Shown here: positions 35,034 through 43,822 of the stretch, piece by piece
How positions within the stretch are numbered: position 1 is the stretch's first letter
Layout: the number at the start of each line of letters is the position of its first letter
Translations under genes and position numbers: made by a program
Notes under the pieces: model-generated
What the model saw: only the letters and a program-made list of their open reading frames with translations
Told to the model about the DNA's origin: nothing
Database searches by the model: none
Assembly (NCBI GenBank): GCA_903922735.1
Contig: CAIXUZ010000078.1
Coordinates: 1 to 64,000, forward strand
Reading direction: 5' to 3'
Origin: an uncultured Verrucomicrobia subdivision 3 bacterium
GTDB lineage: Bacteria > Verrucomicrobiota > Verrucomicrobiia > Limisphaerales > UBA11358
Length of the DNA: 64,000 nucleotides

Positions 35034-36191
35034 CTATTTCACCTCAGCCGGCGCCGCTTCCTTTTTCTCCTCGACTAGGAGCTCTTTCCTGGGCTTGAGC
35101 AGTGAGTCAACCGTGTAACTGGGAAACTGATAAATCCAGCCGGCAAACCTTTTTTCGACCGCGAGTTTTTCGGCCAGCTTCGCCCGGCGTTCTTTGAATT
35201 CCTTGTCGATCTTGGCTTTGTCCCCAGCCTTCTCGTCTTGGGCCACCACGCGCTCCGTGGCAAGGTTCGCACTGACAATGATGTTGACGGGATAATTTCC
35301 ATTCTCGCTCGCGCCAATTTTGGCGACATAGGTGAAGCCGTCAAACGTCTCCACCGTCAGGGTCGTTCCGGCCGGCGCGTTGCTGGCATTGAGCGCAGCG
35401 ACATCGCTGAAGCTCGCCGAACTGAAGGGGCTGGTCACGCCGGACACTTTCGCCGGGTCCAGTTTCTCGTCCGCCTTGGCGTCGGCAAGCTGCCAGTCGT
35501 TTGTTTCGGCGGCGCGCGTCAGTTTCCATGAATTGGTCGCCTCCGCCAGCTGCACGGCAATGGTGCGCGGTTTTTCAACGTGGACAAAATCCTTGTTCAA
35601 CCACGCGTCCGGCTTGGGCTGAACGTTATCCAGCGGGTCGGAAACCACGGCGAGCGTCTTCGCGCCACTGCCGACCATGACGTAGCGGCCATCCGGCCAG
35701 CCTTCGTCGCCGCCCATGCCGCCGAGTTGTCCGCCACGCGCCTTGTTCATGTGTTTCTTGCCGAGCAAAACCGAATTGCGCGTCTTGCCGGCGGCGTCCT
35801 TGAACTCGATCTGCGTCGCGGTTTTCGCGCCCGCGCCCGGCGGCAGCAATTCAAATCGCCCCAGCTGCGATGCGCCGACTTCTTCGCTCTGCACCACTTT
35901 CAGGTCGGCGAACTTCAGCAGCAGGCCGCTGAGGTCGGCAAAGTTCGCGGGGTAATCGCTGCGCTCGCGCACGCACCAGACGTTGTCGCGGCGGGCGAGG
36001 TTCAATTCACTGCCTCCGGCCTGGACGGTGATTTGCGCGATGTCGTTGACCGGCAGACCGGGCAGCAATTTCCGGCCGATGGCCTGCCCGGCGCTCTGCC
36101 AGGAGCTTTGCCCGCGTTGACGAATAACCAATCCCGCCGCGCCGATGACGAGGACGAGCACCAAGAGGAGGATGAATTGTTTCCGGTTCAT
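35034..36191 (-). CDS. DUF4340 domain-containing protein
   Basis: A 385-residue membrane-anchored extracytoplasmic protein. An N-terminal helix (FILLLVLVLVIGAAGLVI) is followed by the DUF4340 region (ITVQAGGSELNLARRDNVWCVRE and related repeats). DUF4340 proteins regularly follow GldG-type genes and are thought to work with the same ABC system; their biochemical role is unknown. The start overlaps the end of the GldG gene by 4 bp. It is the last gene of the operon. Confidence 0.88.
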   Translation of the reverse strand: MNRKQFILLLVLVLVIGAAGLVIRQRGQSSWQSAGQAIGRKLLPGLPVNDIAQITVQAGGSELNLARRDNVWCVRERSDYPANFADLSGLLLKFADLKVVQSEEVGASQLGRFELLPPGAGAKTATQIEFKDAAGKTRNSVLLGKKHMNKARGGQLGGMGGDEGWPDGRYVMVGSGAKTLAVVSDPLDNVQPKPDAWLNKDFVHVEKPRTIAVQLAEATNSWKLTRAAETNDWQLADAKADEKLDPAKVSGVTSPFSSASFSDVAALNASNAPAGTTLTVETFDGFTYVAKIGASENGNYPVNIIVSANLATERVVAQDEKAGDKAKIDKEFKERRAKLAEKLAVEKRFAGWIYQFPSYTVDSLLKPRKELLVEEKKEAAPAEVK

Positions 36192-38086
36192 TTGGCTGAG
36201 GTCTTTTTGCGTTTGATCAGGGCGATGCCCACGCCGGCGAGCGTCACGCCGAACGGCATCGCGAGAATATTAAGCCACTTGAGGCGGGCCTCCAGCGAGA
36301 CGACTTCCTTGCGCAAATCTTTCTGCGCCTGCTTCAGCTCCTTGCTGACCTCCGCCTGCTTCTTGCGGAAGTTTTCCAGCTCGGCCTTCTGCTCGGCGGA
36401 GAGGATGAAGCGCTGGTCCTTGTCCTTGCGCTGCGCCTGCAGCTCGCTCAAGCGCTGCTGCGTCTCGCTGAGGCTCTGCTGCAATTCCAAAACCTTCGCC
36501 TGCCCGCGCGCCTGAGCCTCGGCTTCCATCTTCTTCACGAGCGTGAACGGCCGGGTCAAGGTCGCCCGGCTGCGCACCCCGATGAGATTGCTGTCGCCCG
36601 CCATCTGCTCGACCAGGTTTTGCGCGAGGCTCAGGTTCGCGTTCATCGGCGTGACCATCGGGCCGAACGGACTGTCAATGCGGCGCAGCGAAAATTCATC
36701 CGCCAGAAAATCCACGTCGCCGACGAGCACGACCGAGGTTTCCGCCTTGGATTCCTTGAGCGAATCCGCCTTGGCGACCGCGTTGGTGGCGGCGGGATCT
36801 TTCGGTTCGCCCTCGGGGAAGGCGGTCTTGAATTTGCCGGTCAGGCGCACGGCGAGTTTGTATTCCACGCCGGCCGCTTTGAAGCTGTTCAGGATGCTTT
36901 CGCCGTTCATGCTGGCGAGGAAGCCATCCACCAGCTGCGCGTTCTTGGTGCTGTGGAGCAGGACGGTTTCCTTCAATCCGGCGGCGGGCGTGCCGGTGAA
37001 GGCGCCGGCCATCGGCAGCCAGATATTGTCAATCTGGCTCGTGGCGATGTCGTCACGGTTCACGCCCTCGGCGGTGAGGCCGAGCCACGCGGGCGCCTCG
37101 GCCGGCTGGCCGGTGCGGCCGCGGAGCTGCATCTTGAAATTCAGGTCGGCGACAACCTTGCTGGTGTCGAACGAAAGCCCCCAGACTTTCAGCAGCTTCT
37201 CGAGCGAGGAAGTTCCGCCGCCGCCGCCGCCCATCATCGGGTTCTGCTGCCGGCTGTCCAAGGCGCATTGCGCGTCGAGGAACGCGATCAGCTTGCCGCC
37301 GCGCAGCACAAATTGGTCGAGGGCGAACTGCGCCTGGTCGGATATCTCCTTGGGATGGATGACCACCAGCACCTTGACGTCGTCGTCAATTTTGCCCGCC
37401 GTCATCTCGATCCGCCGGAGATTGAAATCCTGCTTCAACTGCTCGATCAGCGTCCACGCTTGCGCCCCCCCGCCGCGCTGGCCCATCTGCGCCATCATCG
37501 GGTTCGCCGGCTCGCCGAACACCGGCAGCGGACTCATCACCCCCACCACCGGTTTCTCCGGCGTGAAGGCCCGCGCGATGGCGCGCGTCAGGTCATACTC
37601 GAGCATTTTTTCGCGGCTGGGATCGAGGAACGGCAGCGCCACGCGCTCGTCGGCGATGCCCACCGCCAGACCGAGGTAATAGCGGTCGCTGCCGGACAAT
37701 TCCTGCGGCTCCAGTCCGTCCAGCCGCGCGGAATCTTCGGCATCGGAGTCCGGCTGCGGGTCGAATTTCTCGATGACGAGGTTTTTGCCGGCGACCTGTC
37801 TATATTCCTGCAGCAGGTCTTCCACCTTGCGGGCGTAGCTTTTCAGATAGACGGTTTCCGGCGTGGCGGTCTCGCTTTGCGTGCAGTAGAAGCGGACTTT
37901 CACCGGCGTATCGAGCTTCTTCAGCACCGCCCGGGTGCCGGCGGAGAGCGTGTAGGATTTTTCCTGCGTCAGGTCCACGCGCACCGGCGCGACGCCAAAG
38001 ATGACGTTGACCGCGATGAGGATGACCAGCATCAAGCCGATGCCGGCCGTGGAATAGAGAATGGTTTCGAGCGACTTCTTTTGCAT
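36188..38086 (-). CDS. GldG-like ABC transporter auxiliary protein
   Basis: A 632-residue protein of the Gldg/ABC-type uncharacterised auxiliary family. An N-terminal helix (LYSTAGIGLMLVILIAVNVIF) is followed by VRVDLTQEKSYTLSAGTRAVLKKLD, a large extracytoplasmic region including KVLVVIHPKEISDQAQFALDQFVLRGGKLIAF, a coiled-coil stretch rich in Gln/Glu/Lys (about residues 535-605) and a C-terminal helix (ILAMPFGVTLAGVGIALI). In Bacteroidota GldG works with GldA and GldF in gliding motility, but homologues occur widely in non-gliding bacteria. Function here is not established. Confidence 0.9.
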   Translation of the reverse strand: MQKKSLETILYSTAGIGLMLVILIAVNVIFGVAPVRVDLTQEKSYTLSAGTRAVLKKLDTPVKVRFYCTQSETATPETVYLKSYARKVEDLLQEYRQVAGKNLVIEKFDPQPDSDAEDSARLDGLEPQELSGSDRYYLGLAVGIADERVALPFLDPSREKMLEYDLTRAIARAFTPEKPVVGVMSPLPVFGEPANPMMAQMGQRGGGAQAWTLIEQLKQDFNLRRIEMTAGKIDDDVKVLVVIHPKEISDQAQFALDQFVLRGGKLIAFLDAQCALDSRQQNPMMGGGGGGTSSLEKLLKVWGLSFDTSKVVADLNFKMQLRGRTGQPAEAPAWLGLTAEGVNRDDIATSQIDNIWLPMAGAFTGTPAAGLKETVLLHSTKNAQLVDGFLASMNGESILNSFKAAGVEYKLAVRLTGKFKTAFPEGEPKDPAATNAVAKADSLKESKAETSVVLVGDVDFLADEFSLRRIDSPFGPMVTPMNANLSLAQNLVEQMAGDSNLIGVRSRATLTRPFTLVKKMEAEAQARGQAKVLELQQSLSETQQRLSELQAQRKDKDQRFILSAEQKAELENFRKKQAEVSKELKQAQKDLRKEVVSLEARLKWLNILAMPFGVTLAGVGIALIKRKKTSAK

Positions 38087-38101
38087 GTTATCTCCGGAGA
38101 A

Positions 38102-38854
38102 TTAGGTGGTGCGATGCGTGCGCAGTATCACGCTGGTGGTGAACAGCGAGAACCCGATCACGGACAAAAAGAAAATGACGTCGCGCGAATCGAGCACGCC
38201 CTTCTGGAAGCCTTCAAAGTGCGTGATGACGCTGAACGACGTGACGACGTCCACCAGCCATTGCCAGTTGTGCGAGAGGCTATGCAGCAGGTTGATGACC
38301 GGCGGAAATCCCGCCAGAATCAGGAACAGGCACGCGACCACCGAGATGATGAAGCTCACCACCTGGCTGCGCGTGATGGCCGAGGTGATGCAGCTCACCG
38401 CCAGATACGCGCCCGCCATCAGCCAGCTCCCGACGTAGGCCGCGAAGATGACGCCGTTGTCCGGGCTCCCAAGGTGATTCACCGTCAGCACGATGGGAAA
38501 CGTCAGCACCAGCGCGAGCCCGAGAAACACCCAGGACGCGATGAACTTCCCGACAATGGCTTCCCACGGCGCGATGGGCATCGTCAGCAGCAATTCCAGC
38601 GTGCCGACGCGCCGTTCATCCGCCCACAGCCGCATGCCGACCGCCGGCACGAGGAACAGGTAGAACCACGGATGCCAGTTGAAGAACGAGTTGGCCAGCG
38701 ACGCCTCGCCGCGCTCGAAGAATCCGCCGATCATGAACGTGAAAAATCCGTTCAACAGCAGAAAGATCACGATGAACACATACGCCACCGGCGAGGTGAA
38801 ATACGCCGTCAGCTCGCGCTTGGCGATGGTCTTGATGTTGCCTATACCGTTCAT
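38102..38854 (-). CDS. ABC-2 type permease, GldF-like
   Basis: A 250-residue permease with six membrane helices. RELTAYFTSPVAYVFIVIFLLLNGFFTF at the N-terminus and MRLWADERRVGTLELLLTMPIAPWEAIVGK are standard for ABC-2/GldF permeases. Its start overlaps the end of the ATPase gene by 4 bp, and GldG follows after 15 bp. It should form the membrane channel with the ATPase. The substrate is unknown. Confidence 0.93.
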   Translation of the reverse strand: MNGIGNIKTIAKRELTAYFTSPVAYVFIVIFLLLNGFFTFMIGGFFERGEASLANSFFNWHPWFYLFLVPAVGMRLWADERRVGTLELLLTMPIAPWEAIVGKFIASWVFLGLALVLTFPIVLTVNHLGSPDNGVIFAAYVGSWLMAGAYLAVSCITSAITRSQVVSFIISVVACLFLILAGFPPVINLLHSLSHNWQWLVDVVTSFSVITHFEGFQKGVLDSRDVIFFLSVIGFSLFTTSVILRTHRTT

Positions 38855-39807
38855 AGTTTTGCCTCCTTCGCCGCCGTGTCCGGCATGGTGATGCCGCGGA
38901 AAACTTCATCCAGCCGGCCCTCCTCCGTGCGGAGCTCCTCCACCTGCCAGCCGCTCGTGGCCTCGATGACTTCGCGCGTCAGGTCGCCGTCGCCCGCCGT
39001 GCGCGGATACACCGTCACCGTCACGTGCGAACCGCTGGTGGCGGTGGCAACCTTCTTCGCCGCCCGCAATTGATCCAGCTTCTGCCGCACCGCGCTTTCC
39101 GCGACGTTGTTCACCCGCAGCGTCACCGCGCCCGCCCACTCCGACTTGCGGCGCAACTCCGCCGGCGTGCCGTTCGCCACGATGATGCCCCGGTCAATGA
39201 TGATGGCCCGCGAACAGACCGCATCCACCTCTTCCAGGATATGCGTCGAAAAAATGATCGCCTTCTGCTCGCCCATCTTGCGGATGAGCTGCCGGATTTC
39301 GTGCTTTTGGTTCGGGTCCAGCCCGTCCGTCGGCTCATCGAGCACGAGGATATCCGGGTCGTGGATGATGGATTGGGCGAAACAGGTGCGATGCCGGTAG
39401 CCCTTGGAAAGCGTGTCCACGTTCTGGTGCAGCACGGACTTGAGGAAGCACAGCTCCACCACCCGGTTGACCGCCGTTTTCTTCGCGTCACCGCGCAAGC
39501 CGCGGATTTCGGCGGTGAAATCGAGAAAGCCATGCACCGTCATGTCCGTGTAGGCGGGGGCGTTTTCCGGCAGATAGCCCATGAGCCGCTTCGCGGGAAT
39601 GGGATCCTCGGCAATATCAAAGCCGCCCACCGTGATCTTCCCGCCGCTGGGCGGCAGAAAGCCGGTGATCATCCGCATCGTGGTGGATTTCCCCGCGCCG
39701 TTCGGCCCGAGGAACCCCAGGACTTCCCCGCGCGCCACGGAAAACGAGATTCCGTCCACCGCGCGTTTCGTCCCGAATACTTTGGTCAGGTTCTCTACTT
39801 TAATCAT
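38851..39807 (-). CDS. ABC transporter ATP-binding protein, GldA-like
   Basis: A 318-residue ATPase with Walker A GPNGAGKST, Q-loop region GYLPENAPAYTDMTV, Walker B ILVLDEPTDGLDPNQ and H-loop STHILEEV. The usual ABC signature appears as TLSKGYRHR, a slightly altered LSGGQ typical of the GldA/CcmA branch. The last 100 residues are a DUF4162-type C-terminal extension. It is the first gene of a four-gene operon (ATPase, permease, GldG, DUF4340). Confidence 0.94.
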   Translation of the reverse strand: MIKVENLTKVFGTKRAVDGISFSVARGEVLGFLGPNGAGKSTTMRMITGFLPPSGGKITVGGFDIAEDPIPAKRLMGYLPENAPAYTDMTVHGFLDFTAEIRGLRGDAKKTAVNRVVELCFLKSVLHQNVDTLSKGYRHRTCFAQSIIHDPDILVLDEPTDGLDPNQKHEIRQLIRKMGEQKAIIFSTHILEEVDAVCSRAIIIDRGIIVANGTPAELRRKSEWAGAVTLRVNNVAESAVRQKLDQLRAAKKVATATSGSHVTVTVYPRTAGDGDLTREVIEATSGWQVEELRTEEGRLDEVFRGITMPDTAAKEAKL

Positions 39808-40113
39808 TTCATCTATCGGCTGTTGCTGCGGGCGCCGCCGGCCGCCCCGCTGGGCTTCCGCGTCCGCGCACGTTTGTGTTTATTGACAATCAGGCTGAAA
39901 AACGTTCAAAAATAATCGGCCGGTTAATTACCATGAACCCCCGCCCCAAAACAACCCATAAAATGGCCCGGGGAAACCCCGATCCTAGACCGCCACGGAT
40001 GGCCGCGCGAGCATGAAATAAGATTAAACCCGCCAAGACAATTCAATTTGCCGGTTCATTCGGGGAGGTGGAAACAACGGACAGGGCAGGACCGGTTTTG
40101 TTAGAAAACATGG
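39808..40113. other. Intergenic region with a dispersed repeat copy
   Basis: Upstream of the Gld-like operon. On the minus strand a weak promoter-like pair (TTGAAC, 17 bp, TCAATA) lies about 70 bp before the ATPase start; this is speculative. A dispersed repeat occupies 40006-40056. No gene is seen. Confidence 0.5.
40006..40056. repeat. Dispersed repeat, copy 2
   Basis: Begins CGCGAGCATGA and ends AATTCAATTTGCCGGTT, matching 17676-17727 in order and approximate spacing with a diverged middle. It lies between two genes. Confidence 0.6.
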
Positions 40114-40455
40114 TCATAATACTAAATCTCGGCTTACTAAAAAATAAATGGCATATGCCCAGAGCGCGATGCCAGCAAAGCTAGTAAATGCTGACAGAAA
40201 CCAAAGCCAAGAAAATCCTGTCTCACTCATTCGTCTCACGGCAATGTAAACCAGCAATGGACTGTAAAGCCAGCCGGTAGAAAAAACTATCGTGGTGAAT
40301 GAGTCGTGCCACCGATGCTGAACTCCGAAAAGAACCTCCGCCATAGCTGCAAGCACGACTAAACTCGCCACCAGAATCTGGCCGGCAGTGAAACGAACAA
40401 CTATGGAACGCTTCAGCCTGATGCTCTCCGGCCGCTTGAAGATATGAAAATCCAT
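40114..40455 (-). CDS. Small hypothetical membrane protein
   Basis: A 113-residue protein with three likely membrane helices (ILVASLVVLAAMAEVLFGV, FSTGWLYSPLLVYIAV, FTSFAGIALWAYAIYFLV) and a basic N-terminus. I do not recognise a family. Amphipathic and hydrophobic patterning, rather than repeat-like composition, suggests it is a real gene. It is isolated: non-coding DNA lies on both sides. Confidence 0.55.
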   Translation of the reverse strand: MDFHIFKRPESIRLKRSIVVRFTAGQILVASLVVLAAMAEVLFGVQHRWHDSFTTIVFSTGWLYSPLLVYIAVRRMSETGFSWLWFLSAFTSFAGIALWAYAIYFLVSRDLVL

Positions 40456-40904
40456 AGCGCGTAATGCTGCCTAACATAATAATAAACATCGGATTTGATG
40501 TTTATCTGGTTTCATTGAAGTTGTTTTAATTTCTTTTATCTGGCGTGTCCAGCGCCATTTGGGTGGGAATCTTATTTAAAAGGGGAACCGGCTAAAACCG
40601 CATTGGCCCGGCGGGCTGGTTTTCGTCCCAATTTCCAACCGCCGGCCCAAAGCGCTAGAGGGCTAGCGCACTCCAAGACGCTTCGCGCCGTTCGGGAATC
40701 GCCGGTCCACGCGCCAGCGTTTTGGAGTGCGGCGGCCCTCCGCCGCTTTTCCCCCCGTTTCTGCCTCGGGGTTCCCTCGGTGTGAATCGGTCCCGCAGCT
40801 GGTTCCGGCTAAAACCCCGTTTTTGACCCGTTTTTGGACAAAACTACCCTTTGGACCTTCATTTTTGCTGTTTTTTGCCGTTTTTGGCGTTTATTGGCAC
40901 TTAT
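40456..40904. other. Non-coding region with inverted repeat and T-rich tract
   Basis: Contains the inverted repeat at 40669-40729 and then a stretch rich in GTTTTTG/TTTTTTGCCG runs (about 40816-40895) leading into the minisatellite. No protein-like frame or RNA gene is recognised. Confidence 0.6.
40669..40729. repeat. Inverted repeat, 14-bp arms (REP/MITE-like)
   Basis: CACTCCAAGACGCT (40669-40682) pairs with AGCGTTTTGGAGTG (40716-40729), with one G-T position and a 33-nt loop. A GCGCTAG...CTAGCGC palindrome lies just to its left (40652-40669), and a GGCGGCCCTCCGCC palindrome just to its right. The nested palindromes look like a mobile REP-type unit. Confidence 0.65.
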
Positions 40905-41114
40905 AACGTCGCAATCGAAGTGTCTAACGTCGCAATCGAAGTGTCTAACGTCGTAATCGAAGTGTCTAACGTCGTAATCGAAGTGTCTAACGTCGTAATC
41001 GAAGTGTCTGACGTCGCATTCGAAGTGTCTGACGTCGCATTCGAAGTGTCTGACGTCGCATTCGAAGTGTCTGACGTCGCATTCGAAGTGTCTGACGTCG
41101 CATTCGAAGTGTCT
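40905..41114. repeat. 21-bp minisatellite, ten units, open on both strands
   Basis: Ten contiguous 21-bp units in three types: two with AACGTCGCAATCG, three with AACGTCGTAATCG and five with GACGTCGCATTCG, each followed by AAGTGTCT. The ordered blocks suggest stepwise expansion. Plus-strand translation gives NVAIEVS/NVVIEVS/DVAFEVS. Minus-strand translation gives DTSNATS/DTSITTL/DTSIATL-type repeats. The frame is open for about 110 codons on the plus strand (40851-41186) and about 86 on the minus (40901-41161). I do not call either a gene. Confidence 0.95.
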
Positions 41115-41456
41115 GGCGTGATGGCAGACAACTCGATAATAGCGGTAGAGGTGCCTGCCAAGGAATCAGACGGGTGTGCTAAATAAGCAATTCAAGTGAG
41201 CGGCCAGTGGAGCCCGTTCTCTGTCTGGGTGATGTCCGAGTCCTAGCGGACGGCCACCTTGGCGAACGAGCACACCTTCCGGTGGGGCACCATGGCGGAA
41301 AGTTTTACCTTTATCTTCTTCGCGTCCTTCGCGCGAATCAGGTCACTGCCCGATGAGGTGGTCGGGTTTTGATTTGAGACTCGTCACCTCGTCTCCTACG
41401 GGAGAGTCCGCTCCATCTGAATACGGGAAGAAGTTAGAGCCGGTGTCTTCCCGGCG
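41115..41456. other. Non-coding region downstream of the minisatellite
   Basis: 342 bp between the array and the end of the AraC gene. It includes CTTCGCGTCCTTCGCG-type short repeats (near 41318) but no gene, RNA or clear terminator that I can recognise. Confidence 0.5.
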
Positions 41457-42185
41457 TCATGCCCCGTTCGGGCGGGCGGCGGAGCGGAATTGTCCGGGCG
41501 TCATCCCTTTCACATCCTGAAACACGCGGGTGAAATAGCTCTGGTCGCAGAAGCCGCAGGTGTCGGATATTTCCGCCAGCGGCTGCCGGGTGCCGCCCAG
41601 TAATTCACAGGCCAGGTCCACCCGGCATTGCCGCAACAATTCCGTGAACGACCGCCCGGTGCGCTCCTTGAGCAGCCGCGAGAAATGGCTGGGGGAAATC
41701 CCCGCATGGCGGGCGACCTCGTCCCGCGAGATGTCGCAGTGCAGATTCCGGCGCATGAAATCGAGCGCCTTGCCGATGAGCAGCGGCGGGGTGAAATCCT
41801 CCTGCTGCTCGATGGTGGACATGACGTGTTCCAGGATTTTGCGCAGCCACGCGGCGAGCTGTTCGTCGTCGTCGATCTCCGCCAGCTCCGTCAGGAAGCG
41901 GAAGTTCATGCCCAGCACCTCCGATTGCACCGCGCCCGCCTCGACGGCCGCGCGGGAGATCATCACGACGAGTTCGAGCAGCAGGCCTTTCAGCAAATCG
42001 CTCCGCTCCTCGCCCGCGCTGTAGATGTGGACGAGGACGTGATTGATGATCCGCCGCGATTCGCCGCGGTCGCCGCGCCGGATGGCGGCCAGCAGCATGG
42101 GCTCCTGCAACAGGTAGAGTTCGCGAATCCGGTCGTAGGGCCGGTGTTCCAGCAGCGGCACGGCGGGAAAGTCGTTCGGGTTCAT
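41457..42185 (-). CDS. AraC-family regulator linked to corrinoid genes
   Basis: A 242-residue regulator with a C-terminal AraC DNA-binding domain (HTH 1 around RDEVARHAGISPSHFSRLLKE, HTH 2 around LAEISDTCGFCDQSYFTRVFQ). The N-terminal half (ELYLLQEPMLLAAIRRGDRGESRRIINHVLVHIYSAGEE) is the helical input region seen in PocR-like regulators beside corrinoid-dependent pathways, without a cupin. It ends the apparent operon and overlaps the RACo gene end by 4 bp, so it is probably autoregulated with the demethylation genes. Confidence 0.88.
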   Translation of the reverse strand: MNPNDFPAVPLLEHRPYDRIRELYLLQEPMLLAAIRRGDRGESRRIINHVLVHIYSAGEERSDLLKGLLLELVVMISRAAVEAGAVQSEVLGMNFRFLTELAEIDDDEQLAAWLRKILEHVMSTIEQQEDFTPPLLIGKALDFMRRNLHCDISRDEVARHAGISPSHFSRLLKERTGRSFTELLRQCRVDLACELLGGTRQPLAEISDTCGFCDQSYFTRVFQDVKGMTPGQFRSAARPNGA

Positions 42186-43822
42186 GGCAGCATCAGGTGC
42201 TCGATGTAACGGTCTTCAAACCCGTCGGCCAGGTTCAGTTCGACGACCGCCACCTGGCGCCGCAAATTCTCCATTTCCGCGAGCGTGGTCCGGTCCACCA
42301 AGGCCAGCAGCGCGCCGGCCAGCGCGGTATTGCCCACCACCCGCACCTGCTCCTCGCGAAAGCCCGGCAGCAAGCCGATGGCGATGGCGTGCGGCACATT
42401 CAGGTGCATCCCGAAGCCGCCGGCGAGATACACGCGGCCCAGATCCGCGGCCTGGATGCCCGCGGTCTCGAGCAAAGTTTCGATGCCGGCCCCGATCGCC
42501 GCCTTGGCCTGCAGCAGCAGGGCGACATCCACCTCGCTGATGCGCAATTCACTGCTGCCGCCAGCCGCCACGAGACGCAACGCCTGTTCGTTATCCGCCG
42601 TGAAACGATTTTCGGCCGGCAGGTTTTCCCAGGCGGATTTCTCGAACCGGCCGGAATATCCCAGCAGACCGGCACTGCGCGCCGTCGCCAGAAAATCCAC
42701 ATAGGCCGAACCGCAAATGCCATTCGCCCGCGCCAGGGGAATCCGGCCGATGACTTCGGCCTCGAGCGAGAACGGATTCAGCTTCAAATCCAGATCGCTG
42801 ACCGCGCCGTCGCGCGCCCGCGTGCCGCAGCGCAAGCCGCAGCCTTCAAACGCCGGACCGGCGGCGGTGGCGCAGGCGGTAAGTTTGCCGCCGCTCTGCA
42901 AAACGATTTCGCCGTTGGTGCCGACATCCACCAGCAGGCTCGGCGCCGGATCAAAGGCCATGCCGGTGGCATACACGCCGGCGGTGATGTCCGCCCCGAT
43001 ATAGGCGCCGATGCCCGGCAGCAATTGCACGGGCGTCGCCGGCGCCAGGCCGTCGGCGATCAAGGCCATTTGCCCGGCGGTAAAACTCATTCCCTCGATA
43101 AAGCGCGGCGTGAACGGGGCGATGCCCAGCGGGGTCGGATCTTCGCCGACGAGCAGATGCAACATGGTGGTATTGCCGGCGATCGTGCCCCCGGCAATGC
43201 GCTCCAAGGAGCGCCCGGCCCGCGCGCAGGCGTTCACCAGCAATGGCTGGATGGTCTCCATCACGATGGCCCGCTGCAGCGCGATGAGATTCTCCGGCCG
43301 GCGCGCGGCTTCGATGCGGGTGATGACATTGTCGCCAAAGCGGATCTGCTCGTTGAACGCCCCGGCGCGCGACAGCACTTCGCCGGTGACCAGATCCACC
43401 AGCAGCACCACCACGGTGGTGGTGCCGACATCCACGGCAAACGCCGTGTCGCGCCCGCCGGCCACCGGGGCAAACAGCGGCTGATGCGCACAGGGTATCG
43501 CAATCTCAAACGTCTCGCCGACCTGCGGCTGGTGCTCAATGCGCGAGCGGGCGGGAATGAAGATCGCGGCCGCGGCACCGGCTTTGGCCCGGCAGGCTTG
43601 AACCGTGGCGGGCGCGGTGACGATGGCACCGTTGACGGTGAGTTCGCCGCTGCGCAATTCCACTTCGCAGCCGCGACACAGCCCGCGCTGGCCGCAGCGC
43701 GTGTTCAGCGGCAGGCCGTGCGCCGCCAGCGCGTCCGCCAGCGAACGTCCGCCGGACGGCGCGGGAAGCTCCCGGCGCTCACCGGAGGCGAGTTCGATTT
43801 GAAGCTGCGGCGGGCGGCTCAT
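42182..43822 (-). CDS. RACo-type corrinoid activation protein (ASKHA domain, DUF4445)
   Basis: Reductive activator of corrinoid proteins: uses ATP to return oxidised Co(II) corrinoid to the active Co(I) state. The 546-residue protein has an N-terminal [2Fe-2S] ferredoxin domain with C43, C49, C52 and C77 (TRCGQRGLCRGCEVEL and VQACRAK), a linker, and an ASKHA ATPase domain opening with AFAVDVGTTTVVVLLVD and continuing through NTTMLHLLVGEDP, VDVGTNGEIVLQ and YLAGGFGMHLN. I chose the ATG at 43822, which overlaps the preceding DUF1638 gene by 4 bp. Its presence shows that corrinoid methyl transfer operates in this cell. Confidence 0.94.
   Translation of the reverse strand: MSRPPQLQIELASGERRELPAPSGGRSLADALAAHGLPLNTRCGQRGLCRGCEVELRSGELTVNGAIVTAPATVQACRAKAGAAAAIFIPARSRIEHQPQVGETFEIAIPCAHQPLFAPVAGGRDTAFAVDVGTTTVVVLLVDLVTGEVLSRAGAFNEQIRFGDNVITRIEAARRPENLIALQRAIVMETIQPLLVNACARAGRSLERIAGGTIAGNTTMLHLLVGEDPTPLGIAPFTPRFIEGMSFTAGQMALIADGLAPATPVQLLPGIGAYIGADITAGVYATGMAFDPAPSLLVDVGTNGEIVLQSGGKLTACATAAGPAFEGCGLRCGTRARDGAVSDLDLKLNPFSLEAEVIGRIPLARANGICGSAYVDFLATARSAGLLGYSGRFEKSAWENLPAENRFTADNEQALRLVAAGGSSELRISEVDVALLLQAKAAIGAGIETLLETAGIQAADLGRVYLAGGFGMHLNVPHAIAIGLLPGFREEQVRVVGNTALAGALLALVDRTTLAEMENLRRQVAVVELNLADGFEDRYIEHLMLP

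Noticed and set aside
36620-39073. 817-codon plus-strand open frame opposite the Gld-like operon
   Set aside because: It spans three real genes on the other strand, and its His/Arg/Gln-rich composition is typical of a reverse-frame shadow.
40851-41186. Repeat-encoded protein on the plus strand (and 40901-41161 on the minus)
   Set aside because: Openness follows automatically from a stop-free 21-bp unit. There is no ribosome-binding site or non-repeat domain on either strand. Kept as a finding, not as a gene.
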